The notes: generated by a model not told the origin, from the letters alone. Counted from the stretch's first letter, positions 44,113 through 55,718 are shown. The stretch is 64,000 nucleotides of DNA from Paramarasmius palmivorus (GCA_037176845.1 JAYKXP010000101.1:1-64000); one strand, 5' to 3'. Numbers and translations are program-made.

Positions 44113-47093
44113 TTACTTTCGTCGTTTGCTTGAACTGGTGGCAAATTCGGCGTCCGTTTGCGACCGCTTCCCTTTGCTTTTCACCTCGGGACTGGCGGCG
44201 CTGTTGGTCGTAGGAACCTGTCTACGACGAGGGGCAGACCTAGAGCTACCAGCAGCTCCAGACCCTCCTGCGACCATTTGATTCACGGTGCTTCTAGCAT
44301 TCCGTGCACTGCGACGAATGGGCTGGCGAGGAGATTTGCTTGTAGTTCCAGAATCCCCCGCTACTTGATTTGAGGTACCACTGCGTCCACGGCGAGGAAC
44401 TAGCGGAGGAGAATTGCCTGATGCTTTAGACCCTCCTGTGACTGCTTGTTTCGCGACACTTTTAGCACTGCGCCCACGACGACGGACGGACGAAGGAGAA
44501 TCGCCTGAAGCTTCAGAGTCGCCTGCAACTGCTTGAGTCACAGGGCTGTCTGCGTTGCGTCCACGACGAAGAATAGACGTGGAGCCGTCTCCAGATCCAG
44601 AATCTTCCGCAATAGCGTTGTCCTTCTTTGCTGCCTGCCCTGGTGTTACTATATGGAAATATTCGCAGAACTCCACCTCAACTCCGATATCCTGAGCATT
44701 TTCAAAGAAGGGAACTAGAGCTTTATGAATCCCAGCGAAGAGCTCATGATTGTAGATATTTTCTGGAGGCAACTCTACAGTCTCGTAGTAGTCACGAAGT
44801 TTCAGCAAAGCCTCAACCATTATCTCCGAGAACGATTCACTGTGAAGTAGAGATTGGGTACTGTCGTCGTAGGTACCAGTCCCTTGAAAGAATAGCAATC
44901 GCTGGGCAGAGCCATTGATGTTTCCCGGGAAGATAGAATCGGCCCAGCTCTGCTGTTGACTGATGTTTTCCTCAGGGTCATCGGAGAGGCCTCTATGCTC
45001 TTTCAGTGCTGGATAGGTGTGAAAGAGATGCCAAATCGCGATCCACCAGATGCTCTCAGCGTCGTGGAGATAATTATGGAGGACGGGGACTTTGGTCGAA
45101 GCGAGGGTTTTCTTTCGCCTGGAGAACAGGTGCGCTTTTGTTTGGACTTCCACAGCCATGAAGGCCGGCGTACCCTGAAGACTAACATGAGCAATTCTGA
45201 TGTGTTCCCGACCCTGTCATTACTTACCGTCTTATGTGCATGCTCGGGAGCACCAGCAGGTACCTCCAAGAGATATGGACGTGCATATTCCAGATCTGAA
45301 ATCTTGCAAATTGGCTGATCGTTCTCGTCGTAGCATAGCAACAGATTTCCTGTCGATATATCGCGATGGACCCATCGTGCGTAGTAAAATACCTCCAAGC
45401 CTAAGACACATAAGGTGAGTGACGAAGCACTAGCACCACATATATAAAATCGCGTACCGCATAGAGCATCAATCAAACAACGGAAAAGAACTTTCTGGTC
45501 CTTGATCTTGTGTAGGGGAGTCCCAACCTCCTTGAAAACGAGCCGAGCGTGTTTCCGTGGTTCGTACGAATGCCGCTCATGCTTAGCGTCTTTGTGTTTC
45601 CTTTCCTTGACTAAAGGCGGCTCCTCTGCAGGAAGAGGTACTTCATTGCCACCCGTCGAGTCCCCGTGCCCGGAATCAATATGAGCTTTAGGAACTTTCC
45701 TCGCTGCCTTCTTCTTGAGATCGAGTCTTTCCGCCAGAGGTACTGTCGCTCCGCCCAAATGAAGAGGTGAAGAGTCCTCCTCACCATCGATATTGATAAT
45801 GGTGTCGTGTAAAATGGTCATGAAGTACTTCTTGAAGTCTTCGTTCCCACACGCCTTAGCTGCCGCTTCGAAAATCTTGCTCTGGATCTGTCCCTCCGTC
45901 AAGGAGTCGAGCGTTATCCAGTAGTCCTTCAGCACGAGGTTAGGTCCGAACGGGACACCGTCGTCGTCCAGCTCTTGGACAAGCCACACCCGGATGGCCC
46001 GTCCCAACGGACGGTTCGCACGATGGTTGGATATCACCCCTCCGACAGTCCTATACCATACTTGACGACCACCCGTTTTGTCTTCGACCATGTAGTCATA
46101 TGCGACTACATCATTGCCCTCCTGTTTTACTACCTTTCGTCTGACAGTGGGGTCGTATCCGAGGTCGGTCTTGCTGGCGAATGATGTAGCAAGAAGGAAA
46201 TGTATGAAGGGTTTGTGTTGCTAGTAGAAACCGAAATAAGTGTTGTGGCTCAAATGATGGAGGGGTAGACATACCGTCACAAAGTTAAAGGGCTTGGAGA
46301 CAAAGCAAACTGATCGAGAAAGAAACCAGAACCGCATGGTTGTATTTTCAACACTGACGCTCCAGCGGAAACGACGTGCGGGGTCTGAGAACAGGATTCT
46401 TGCCGAATTTCCAAGAAGTTGTACCACGTTCTGCAAGGCTTTCAATACTCGTGAACTCGAATGGCATTATGGTCTACGCACCGCATTGACCATTGCAATG
46501 TCGTCCCACTTTTTGTACTCGTGATTTACGGCGCTATCCACGATATAGAAATCGTCTTTGCCCTTCTTCCCAGCCCCTGTTGTTTGCTCCAGCAACTGGT
46601 TCCCGTTGCCTTTGAAATTGGAATTGACCATCTCAGACTTGCCGATTTTACGGGGAAGACAGCGTAATCGACATGTGGGGTCGCGATTGGAGAGATATTG
46701 CTTCCCGGCCTTTAGTACCGCATCGGATATGCTTTCCATATGTTTGAATACGGTGTCTTCATCCGCCTGCATTTTGGACGGATCCTCCTTGTACCACTTC
46801 CACCGGCCCTTCACAATATTGCTCTTCAGCTTCGTTACGACACGTTGTACAATCCTGATATCCTCGTCATAAGCACCATTCGAAGAAAGCCTAGGGACAG
46901 CATATTGGAGAAACCAGTTGATATCGACCTCTGGGACTGTCTCGCCCATACTGTGCATCAGGGCCGGTCGTAGTTCATTGAGTTCTGCCGTTGCCAGTCC
47001 GGGATGACATGTCGGGTCGACCCTTCGAGGGGTGTTGGAATACACAGTATTGGGTTGGTGTTTTGGTGTCTTCGGATCGGGATTTAATGACAT
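44113..47093 (-). CDS. FunK1-type fungal protein kinase
   Basis: Five exons: 46482-47093, 46275-46430, 45458-46220, 45228-45400 and 44113-45174. The introns are 51-57 nt, phases fit, and there is no lesion over about 921 residues. The ATG at 47093 was chosen because the frame extends further only from a GTG. The N-terminal third is the FunK1 lobe (GYDPTVRRKVVK, GRQVWYRTVGGVISNHR, LKDYWI). The catalytic loop is VHRDISTGNLLL, the metal-binding motif is SDLEYARP in place of DFG, and the activation segment end is GTPAFMAVEV. DAESIWWIAIWHLF follows as in the family. An acidic/basic linker (about 460-530) splits the kinase. The C-terminal 170 residues are low-complexity repeats. FunK1 kinases are expanded in mushrooms; substrates are unknown. 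This is the best-preserved gene of the 29-64 kb part. Confidence 0.9.
44150..44625 (-). repeat. repeats encoding the FunK1 C-terminal tail
   Basis: Units of about 30 codons recur roughly five times with the pattern RRRGRxAxSxVxQxVxGxSxASGxSP, varied by length. Examples are VRRRGRSAKSVAKQAV, VPRRGRSGTSNQVAG and IRRSARNARSTVNQMVAG. The tail is strongly basic and Ser/Gly-rich, suggesting nuclear location or nucleic-acid contact. Confidence 0.7.
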
Positions 47094-47159
47094 GTTGACC
47101 TGAACGACCGAATTATAACCTCGAGAGAATTTGGGAAGGTTGATGCGGCTCACCTGTGA

Positions 47160-49125
47160 CCAGATATTTCAGCCTCGTCTTCGTTTATAATCGTCTAAGG
47201 AATATGATTATAGGTTTGCGCGTAGTAGGGATGATGATGGTTGGGAGACAAGGTGCTAGCGCCAGTGAAGCATTTGAGCAGTGGGTTCGTGGAGGACAAT
47301 TAGCCTGGCAAGCCCGGCTTTACACAGAAGATAGTCGTTCTGTATTAAAGCAATCTTGTGGCCCGTCATGTGATCGGTTCAGGAGTCGCGACTCAGTGAC
47401 TCGCGGTAACCTCGTCCTCTTCCACATTGGACAATTCCGGAATACTTTTGGCTACCGACAAGATTTTGAAGGGGATTGTGCCAGCTTCTATGGAATAGCT
47501 GTGGAACTTTCATAGACCTCGGTGAGTTAGATCTAAACCCTAAAAGGTGAAGATGGCCTGATAAAACGTTGCGTGGTGGGCCCACTAGATACGAGTGAAT
47601 ACCTGGAGCGTCCTGTTATAAAGGATTGTTTCAAGACTACACTAGATCTCTGCACCGTTTTCCACAGGATTTTCTACCCGTTCCTTGCTTCGTATCACGA
47701 AATTTCTTTGATAAATGTCCTTGCCGCACTAAGCTTTACGACCATGAACGGGGCAAGGCGCGAAACAAGATCTGACAGAATTTTCGTCTCTTCTCTGATT
47801 TTGAACGAGTTCTTCCAAAGAATCACTGTCGGCAACTTGGAACTTGAACTCGCCACGTATAATGCCACCCATATATCCATGCTCATTTTACTTCTCCTGG
47901 CGAAGCTCATTCCACCTTTCGGATTCTTACGGTGGAGCGTCGGTAGCTCTTTCTCCTGCACCAACACAATACGTAGCCCGTACCAAAGTTCTCATAGTTA
48001 GAGCTACAAGCTACAGAAACCAGATACCATACATCACAAGACCCATGTTCGAAGAAGGCACAGCTCGGGATAACGTTGCTCGGGTGATCATCAAGCTCGT
48101 CACTGTCAGTTCTTTTTTATGGAGTTTGCTGCCGTGGCTGACTCTTTTCATAGATAGTAGACTTCTGCTCCAAGATCGTATCAGGCTTTCTACATTGAAT
48201 CGTCAGCATACGATACTGGACTTGGGAAAAGAACCTCCATCGAGTAGAGCAACGCACTATCATCTAACCTTGGATGGTATCTTTCGGAAAGCTCTACTTC
48301 TAAACCGAAAGTCTTTCACGCGGACCAAGAACGGCGTTGATAGCAACGACCGAGGTGCGTCTCGTGTTATCTTTGAGCGTACTGAATAGAGCCAAGAGGA
48401 ATCGTCATTTTAATGTGCCTATCATAAGTAGTGCTCCATGATTGGCTACTTGACGATGCTGATAGGCTCCTTCGCCACGTTTTGGGATTCATTCTACAGT
48501 ATCGCGGCCAAACATTGGGTCCCTGCCCGACCTATCTGCATGTCTCTCGCAAACCAGCTAGCCCCTTGCAAGATGCAACGCTCGTAACAGGAAGGGACTA
48601 GGGTACATTCAAAAGATTGCTATCAAGCGTTGAATTCCTCGACTTCATTAGGCCCGCGGCGTCACCATACAACGTCTATTTCCACCCGTGAATCTGGCAG
48701 AACGTGGAGAAGATCGACACATCAATGATAGACTATACATCGACGACGTTGTATGATCGTATACTCTGCTAAATAGATTTTCCTGTTCTATTTCTGAGTG
48801 TAAAGTGTTTCTACTTCAATAAACCTGCAAGTTGCCTGAGGTTGCCTGCAAGTCGCTCGCTTAGTTGTTACTGGCTCGTGCGCCATGTGGATGAGCGAAT
48901 TGAAATTGCGCAAGCCCAACATGATCACCAGCCAATCAGAACCCTCCATTCCTAAATTCTGCTTATGTCCAGAACCGAATGTCATGACACTGGCTTCCCC
49001 GGATTTCCCCTCTCCAACCGACTCACCGACCCTTACCGATTTTTTCAAAAGCAATGAAAAGCTCGGGATAGGCAGGAAACTAGAAGAAAAGGACGACAGG
49101 GCATCATCCTCATGCGCATATCAGA
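47160..49125. other. region with long but unconvincing ORFs
   Basis: Plus-strand frames at 47156-47515, 47573-48001 and 47844-48389 and a minus frame at 47695-47967 overlap one another. None has a recognisable domain. 48400-49125 is the likely upstream region of the Zn2Cys6 fragment. Confidence 0.35.
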
Positions 49126-49411
49126 ATGCCTCCTGAACCGACGCAGAAAACCTCGAGACGGAGAGAGAAGAAGCTTTCGGTGGAGGAGATGAAGGACATT
49201 GAGCAGAAGAGGCTAAGGGGTGCGATTTCGTTGTTTGTTTATCGCATTCATCTCTCTAATCTCGTTCATGATGTGCAGGAGAGCTCTCGTGCGCAGAATG
49301 TCGTCGTCTCAAACTCCGATGCGACAAGAAGGTCCCGTGTAGTTCCTGCGTACGAAGAGGATGCGAGTCAATCTGTCCTTGTGGTATTTTAGAAGCTGGA
49401 GTCGGTACTCG
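49126..49411 (+). CDS. Zn2Cys6 DNA-binding exons, truncated factor
   Basis: Exon 1 (49126-49219) encodes MPPEPTQKTSRRREKKLSVE.., basic and helical. The intron 49220-49278 (GTGCGA..TGTGCAG) is phase 1. Exon 2 (49279-49411) encodes LSCAECRRLKLRCDKKVPC followed by SSCVRRGCESICPCG: C-x2-C-x6-C-x5-C-x2-C-x6-C, the complete fungal binuclear zinc cluster. It ends at a good donor (GTATGT) after GVGTR, where family members continue into a coiled-coil exon. That exon and the large regulatory domain are missing. The next exon-like sequence belongs to the NFKBIL1-like gene. Gal4-class factors bind DNA through this module. Confidence 0.75.
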
Positions 49412-49529
49412 GTATGTCATAGTATTACTTGTTCTATGCTGAATGGGTTCGAAGGGGAATGTATCGGTGCGTGTAAAGTACAAATTATAAATATATTAAT
49501 TATGGTTAAACTAATGCTAGCATCTCCAG

Positions 49530-50082
49530 GAAAACGCACGCCCAGGAGTTTGAAGAACAAGAACGAAAGAAGAGTGAATGTGCAGCAAAACGCGAAAAGG
49601 AAAAGGCTATTCAGGCTGAAACCGAGCGTCTGGAAAGAACCGCTGCCGAGGAGCGCAAGCGCAAGAAACACGAGAGAAACACGAGAAGGAAAATCGGCGA
49701 TGGGCGTACGCAAGGGAGGAGTATCATTCACGTTGGCAGGAGCTTCTCTCCTCGGCAGGTACCTCACAGAGTCAACTCGGATTTAGGAACATACCCTGGT
49801 TCCGCTCACCGACAGAAACCGGAGAAGAAGGATATCTTGGAGGATCCTATATCGGTCTCGCTAGATGATTTGAACAGGGATGCGATCACTTCTTTTCTCT
49901 TACTGTCAACGTACGACAAGGAGAGAAAAGATAAACTCCGAGAGACCTTTTTGCGATTTCATCCTGACAAGTTTGAAGGCAGGTTCTTGCAAAGGGTGAG
50001 GCCGGATGATCAGGAGAAGGTTAGGATGGGATTGGCAAGTGTCGTGCGGGTCTTGAACGACTTGATGGGGGAAGGGGGTTGA
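49530..50082 (+). pseudogene. C-terminal half of the NFKBIL1-like J-domain protein
   Basis: After an acceptor CATCTCCAG the frame reads KTHAQEFEEQERKKSE, KREKEKAIQAETERLERT and EERKRKKHER, a charged coiled coil. It then shifts: NRRWAYAREEYHSRWQELL and LGFRNIPW lie in another frame (about 49690-49800). A third shift leads to EDPISVSLDDLNRDAITS, LRETFLRFHPDKFEGRF (HPD motif of a J-like domain) and EKVRMGLASVVRVLNDLMG before TGA at 50082. It matches the C-terminal architecture of the family whose N-terminus is at 43089-43640 on the same strand. Frame changes near 49680 and 49840 argue that it is not translated as one protein. Confidence 0.65.
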
Positions 50083-50957
50083 TAGAATGGGATATACAAA
50101 AGGAGGTTTTGTGAATCTTGAAGAGTTCCAGAGTCGTCATAATGGAGAAGTGTCTCCTTTAACGTGTAACGTTCCTCGCGGAAGTTTGGAGCTTTATGCG
50201 GACGTTGCCTGGCGTTGGAGAACAAAGATCAACCTTCTCACCTCCACTGCTATCTGTCACCAACGTCGTCATCCAACAAACGTTTGCTGTATGGAATCTA
50301 TTGGCGGATCTGGATGATTCTGGCTAGTGCTAGTGGTTCCCGAGTCAGCGCTCTCAGGGAACTGCGTACAGCCTCGCTATCCGTACACATCTTTAGATAG
50401 AAGACGAACAAGCTACATTTATAGAATGAAAGCACTCCCATGCTTTGTTTCTGACGCTTAGGATCAATGGTGGCTGCATGAGCCGGCTCACTCGGCCCAA
50501 CTCCATAGGCACGCAGAAATTCTCACGGTTTCCCTTTTGCTTGGACAACGACACAGCATTCAACGTTCAGTGCTCACTATGTATGTACCCCTCACTGTTT
50601 GGGTCTTCCTCTGAGGTTCTTCGACAATCACTCTCAGTTTTGAACCTCCCACCATTGCGGCTAACTCATCAAGCTCAGTACGACAAAGCAGCTTCACATT
50701 CACCGCGTTTTTTCGGGAAAGGTTATTGCTGAGCCTATAGCCGGTAATACTAGCAAGCACTTGCAGAAATACCCCCAGTACCTCATCATGAAACAGCGCT
50801 GAATATCTCTGGGCATCGGCTTGACGGCAATCTCACTATTTTAACGCCAAAGAACTATATCTTTTGGCTCTCACCAGCGCTGAGGACCTCATGGTCTCCA
50901 ATATAGAACCTTTGGCGTGCTTTACATGCGCCATCTGCTTCTAAATTTGTAGCTTCC
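50083..50957. other. intergenic, nothing recognised
   Basis: Short ORFs only. It ends at the start of ATPase copy 2. Confidence 0.4.
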
Positions 50958-53290
50958 ATGATGAACGCTCGCTTTGCGTCTCACAGGATTGCTTTAGGTT
51001 TATCCAGGAATACCGCAACCGCTGGACGAATAACTTCTCCAAAACGCCACATCAATATACCAGATCAGAACCGTCGAGAATCTACCTGGACCAACCCACC
51101 TCCTTCATCGGATGGTGCTCGAAAAGGCAATGGAGATACGTCGCACTTGTCGGAGAAACTACCTTCTCGTTCACTTCTTCTGGACACGGCATTAGCAACG
51201 GTAGTCTGGCTTGGGATAGGTATGTTGAGCTACAATGGTACAAGAAGAATGTTCTGGACAAGGTGTGTATTTCAAAGAATCTGGTAGTTCTTTGCTTTGA
51301 CGCCTCCTAGATCGAATTTGCATTTGCTCCTGGGTACGATCCGGCTCTAGAAGTTGCCAAAAACCACCTCCTTGGATCGCGGTCGCTACCCGAAGACGAG
51401 GACGAAGAAGCGCCAGAAACACGGACTCGCTATTTTAGAAGAGCCGAGCAAGACCTGAATGATCGCATCGTACGAGGAGAGCTGCACGGTAACTACTTTA
51501 TTTTACTGGGACCGAAGGTAAATTCGACTTTTTTTTGTGTAGAACATGTTGAACACGATCTGATATTCTAGGGCTGCGGTAAGGGGACGATGATATTCGA
51601 TTCCATGCATGCTGTTCTTGCGGATGGAATTGCAGTGCGTCAAGCATACCCTGATCTGAGGTTTTTCGACTGCGGCTTGGGAAGGCGCTTCACTTTCAGT
51701 TCAATGAAGACTCGCAGACCGGTTGTTTCAGAGAAAGGACCCACGGGAAGGTGCGGGTTGACTATCTGAGTCCAGAGCTAGATATTATAATTGAAAGAGG
51801 TGAGTGATTTCTTGGCATGCTCCGATCACACGAAGAGTTAATGGCACTGTAGCAATGAATAAGCTGGAGAAGGTGGCCCTCAGATGCGTCAGACGACGAG
51901 CCCAACCTCTCGTTCTCATTATCAATAACGCCCACCTTTTCCACAATGATGACAACGGTCATTGCCTTCTCCTTCAGCTACAGCAACGTGCAGAGAACTG
52001 GGCTACTTCTGGTATCCTAACCATCGTCTTCACTATGTGAGATTAACTAATTTCGGCGTACAATTCTCACTCAATCAATTATCTACAGGGATGACTTCTG
52101 GCCGTTCCATGCGATGCGTGAGCATATCCTATGAGCGTTCTCTATCGTCGGTGATCACTTACCAAATGCCAGGCAAGAACGCCAGCAAGATGCATGTAAG
52201 TTCCGAGGCCAGTCGACGCACATAGTGCTCACATGTTCACAGGTCGTCTCCATATTCGATCTCTCCGGAGTGGATGCAGCGAAGGCTTTGACTACTATGC
52301 GAACAGAAACGAAGCCTGGAATGATAGATGCATCGAAAGTGAAGGAAGCCGTCTCAGTCATAGGCGGACGAATGTCATACTTCACTTGAATAAGGTTCGG
52401 CGCGTGTTGATTTTGGTAAATGCGGATAACCTGGGTCCTCCTCGCAGGTTTCGAGATCACGCTCAAGGAAGGATACAGCTAACCGCTTGTTGGACTTGGA
52501 GAAGGCATGGCTTCTGAGTCAGATAGGTAAGACAGGATTCCGTGCAGCTCATTGATTATTAAGGACCATTGTATCGATGAATACCTTGTAGGCTTGATAG
52601 CCAACTTCGACAATGATGTTGTTGACGTGGTAAGACCACAACACAACCGTCAATAATCTTTTGCTAACTCAGCACCTTCAGCAAAAGAGAAGCTTTTCGT
52701 CCTGGTTGCTTCTACAGGAGGAGTTTGTCAAACTGAGACAAGAGCAAGAAAGGGTTCACCAAGACATTGATCCGTCAGAGTTGCCACTCCCGTCCATATC
52801 CTACGTACGTAGTTACCTATTTCCGCCAATGTCTTCCTCTCACTGTATTGCTAACTTCTCTAGTTGGAATGCGGTCAAATCATGAACCGGGCTGACTGCT
52901 TGGAAGGTAAGCTTTAGATCTGTGAACCAGGGTTTCGCCTACGAACTAGCCTTTGGAAAGAACTTGATCGCAGGAAGAACACTGGCATTATCTCTATTGA
53001 TGTCAGTTCGGGATGTCTTCCAAAGAGGACCTGCGTTACTCATTGGTATCCCGCTTTTTATAGGAGAAGCATAATGTCAGACCCGACTCCCTGTTACTGC
53101 TGAACGCAGCACGACAGGTCGTCACAGGTCGTAGAGGCCGAAATTTTCAAGAACAACTTGACAGTGTCAGGGGTTGAAAGGGAGATCAAGGTACATAAGC
53201 ATGAAGTGCACTCCTGGAACTATGATACAGCTACTATTACACGTGTACAGTCTATTAGTCTCGAGTATCCAGACTGACGATACTACCTGA
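50958..53290 (+). pseudogene. P-loop ATPase of mitochondrial type, copy 2, frameshifted
   Basis: A paralogue of 36904-39560, same strand. The ATG at 50958 opens an Arg-rich presequence-like start (MMNARFASHRIALGLSR), then a helix (LLLDTALATVVWLGIG), APGYDPALEVAKNHLLGS, Walker A GCGKGTMIFDSM (about 51575-51605), PLVLIINNAH (about 51915), AENWATSGILTIVF and DDFWPFHAMR. Later come VIGGRMSY, RLLDLEKAWLLSQIG, SSWLLLQEEFVKLRQE and RPDSLLLLNAARQVV. Its lesions are at other places than in copy 1: one base missing near 51660 (after YPDL), one near 51720, a shift in the membrane segment near 51220, and a 5-bp insertion within the SYLNK codons near 52382. Independent decay of both copies is therefore likely. 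Confidence 0.75.
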
Positions 53291-54215
53291 CGATCGCAAG
53301 CGATGTGGTAGTATGTACAGTCTATACAATACACCGTCCAATACATGTCAAATTTGCGCTACCGCTCTCTAGCATGACTTGAGCACATTCCTGCTTGCCG
53401 ATTAGTGCTGGAATGTGGCAAACAATAAAACCTCACCTTCAACCTCACTATCCCGTGTACAATGGCTATGTTGACAATGGTTCCCAACTTCCTTCTCGCA
53501 GCCGCCTTGCTCATGGTCAGTTGATAGGACCCAGAGCAACTCGTACACCGCCGAGAGACACTATCCGAACGGATTTGCTGACATTTTGCACAACGTAAAT
53601 CCTGCTGTGTGAACGCTCTTTCCACGTTGAACACCATTCCAATCAAAGTCATTTCGATCGCGACACGATCGTACTCGCCCCAGCAATTGGTGCAATGCCA
53701 CTTGCTCCTCTCACCCTCGGACGTAGACGTGAGCTCTGGGTCTCGGTAGAAGTCGAAGTCCCTTAATGCGTCACAGTGTTTACACGGAACATTCGCCAAT
53801 TTGAGCGCCTCGCAACGGAAGGCAGCTTCACTTGCAAACTCCTTGACGCCCACCAGTTCCAAGGCGGTCCGCAATCCTACTTCTACGCTGAAGTCCTTTT
53901 TGGCAATTCGAACACGGCACACACGAACTTCACAAATTCGAGTGGGGGATTCGATAGGTGGAGGTAAGAGCCTGGCAAGACCGGGAATTCCCATTCTTCC
54001 ATTGCCTCAGGAGACAGGGTATGAGCTTCACGATACCGTTCTTGGATTACGCCGATTATTTTGAATGTCTTCCTCATCAGCTTCCGGGAAATGAACTCCT
54101 GTATTGGCTCAATCTCATTCTTCTGAGCAGGATCTTTTTGTGTAGCGTCTGGTGCAGATGTGCCGTTTTCAAGAGCTCGGAGAGGCACTCGAGTAGCTTC
54201 ATTGGTCTTCTGTCT
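53290..54215 (-). pseudogene. DNA polymerase epsilon catalytic subunit, detached C-terminal zinc-finger part
   Basis: Frame 1 (about 53910-54215): RQKTNEATRVPLRALENG, EPIQEFISRKLMRKTFKI, WEFPVLPGSYLHLSNPPL and EFVKFVCAVF. One base is missing (GG to G) and frame 2 continues (53359-53930): IAKKDFSVEVGLRTALEL, EFASEAAFR, VPCKHCDALRDFDF, CTNCWGEYDRVAIEMTLIG and QQDLRCAKCQQIRSDSV. The second cysteine cluster (CTSCSGSYQLTMSKAAARRK) precedes IVNIAIVHG, then a normal intron (GTGAGG..GGCAAG, about 53390-53433) and QECAQVMLES. These two Cys4 modules sit at the extreme C-terminus of Pol2, where they bind the B subunit and an iron-sulfur cluster. The gene body ends 6 kb away. CWGEY and CTSCSG depart from family spacing or residues. 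Confidence 0.85.
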
Positions 54216-54470
54216 GACTAGTCTGGAATGGGTCGGCGTTAACCACCGACAGGAACAAGTTCATTACATAGAAGAGCACCGTGACTTAAACCTAGGCCTG
54301 TGACATGCCCCTACACTAGTACATGCTTGTCATCGTCACTAGGGAGTTACAGGACTAGAATCGGCCTTGAGCTGGGATACAGTATGTGTATAGAGTTGAA
54401 GAATATCTAAGAAACAATGACTGTCAATGACTCTGCCCAAGAAAATGAAAAATGACAGATGTACCGACTA

Positions 54471-55718
54471 TCAGATTACTACCAGGTCCGACATTGACTG
54501 GTGCTTTGCCTTCATATGCAGTTCTTCATGAGCAAGCTTCAATAACTTGGGAGAACGAACACTCACACCTTGATCACTTTGTCTCTTTCTTCTAGCAGAC
54601 TGAGAGCAGACAGACATAATTAGCTCGAGTGCACATAACAGAGATACATCTCCAGAACAGATGGGAGGTTCGTTGCGTTCAAATATGTGCGACACTGGTA
54701 TGAGTTCTTCATCACAGTGAGTTAGTAATCTGACATTGAGGTGAGTTGATGATCCTTGACGTTCCTACACAAACATAAATCTACGCAGCGCACAGTCGAT
54801 GACGTGGATTACTGACTTGACGCCAGAGAAGGTTTTAAAACCTTTTTCATAGGCCTGTCCAAATGCGAGATTAGTGACGGCCAACACAGAGAAGAAGCAT
54901 CTTTACCTGATTGGCGTTAGGACCAATGTACTGCACATGCAAAAAGTCTTTTTCGTCGCCTTCACCATGGATGTTTGCGGCATGAATGATTCGATAGGCA
55001 TCCAAAATTTTCCAGCCTTTGGCATCCCGTATCTTGACTGTAGTTTCCACAATCTTCCGTTTGAGATGGATATTCCCCGTCTGGAGTTGTCGATACTGCA
55101 GCGTGCGGTTCAGAAAAAGAGGAATCAGATAACAGGGATCCGATAACGTACCTGATCCCGAATGGTCGGGTCGCAAAGTTGCACTAGGTCATCGCTAATG
55201 AAGTAGTTATGTTGATTCCCTGCGACAGTTAAGGATACATCGCCATCGATGGTAAAGTCGGAGCACTTGTCCAGCAACATGAGATGAGGGGAGTAAGAAA
55301 GGTGTATTCCCTTCGACAAATGCTGGAGAAACGAATTCAGCGCCCCTTAAGATAGACCATCATACATGTATCTTCAGCAGCAGCGCCTAGTGTCTCGCCG
55401 AACTACAACCTAAACCACCGACCCGAGTCCATCCTTGTGCATCTTCTTCAATACGAGCAATGACTTTCTGCTCCGACGCTGCAAGTCGATGGAAGTTGGC
55501 GTCAGGTGCCGTGCTAATCGGGACAATGAGATATCGATGCCGAAAGATCGATAATGAGGAGCAGACTTACCAATAACCAAGGTTGATACCTTGCAGTTTT
55601 CGGACAGTCCTTTCAAGCCTTTCATTCCTTGTCGAGTTTGTTGGTGTTGGCTGGCCAATATTCGAGCTTGAGACATGACAAGAAAGACTCTACATTTGTC
55701 CGTATGACGTCTCGTCAA
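54471..55718 (-). CDS. unrecognised multi-exon gene lying in the gap of polymerase epsilon
   Basis: Several protein-like minus-strand pieces are separated by intron-like gaps. They are VFLVMSQARILASQHQQT with ENCKVSTLVIG (about 55560-55718), LARHLTPTSIDLQ (about 55490-55530), HLSYSPHLMLLDKCSDFT with YFISDDLVQLCDPTIRDQ (55160-55319), and TLQYRQLQTGNIHLKRKI with DAYRIIHAANIHGEGDEK (54900-55150). The last is IFERNEPPICSGDVSLLC with ELIMSVCSQSARRKRQ (54471-54695). The pieces are in a plausible N- to C-order, but exact junctions and the start are not solved. No domain is named. The gene may be part of the segment that separated the two polymerase epsilon parts. Confidence 0.4.

Noticed and set aside
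46275..47093. Frame changes in the FunK1 gene as pseudogene signs
   Set aside because: All changes coincide with consensus introns of 51-57 nt and phases fit.
47156..47515. 119-codon plus-strand ORF upstream of the kinase
   Set aside because: No domain, no intron support, overlaps the kinase promoter; left as unassigned.
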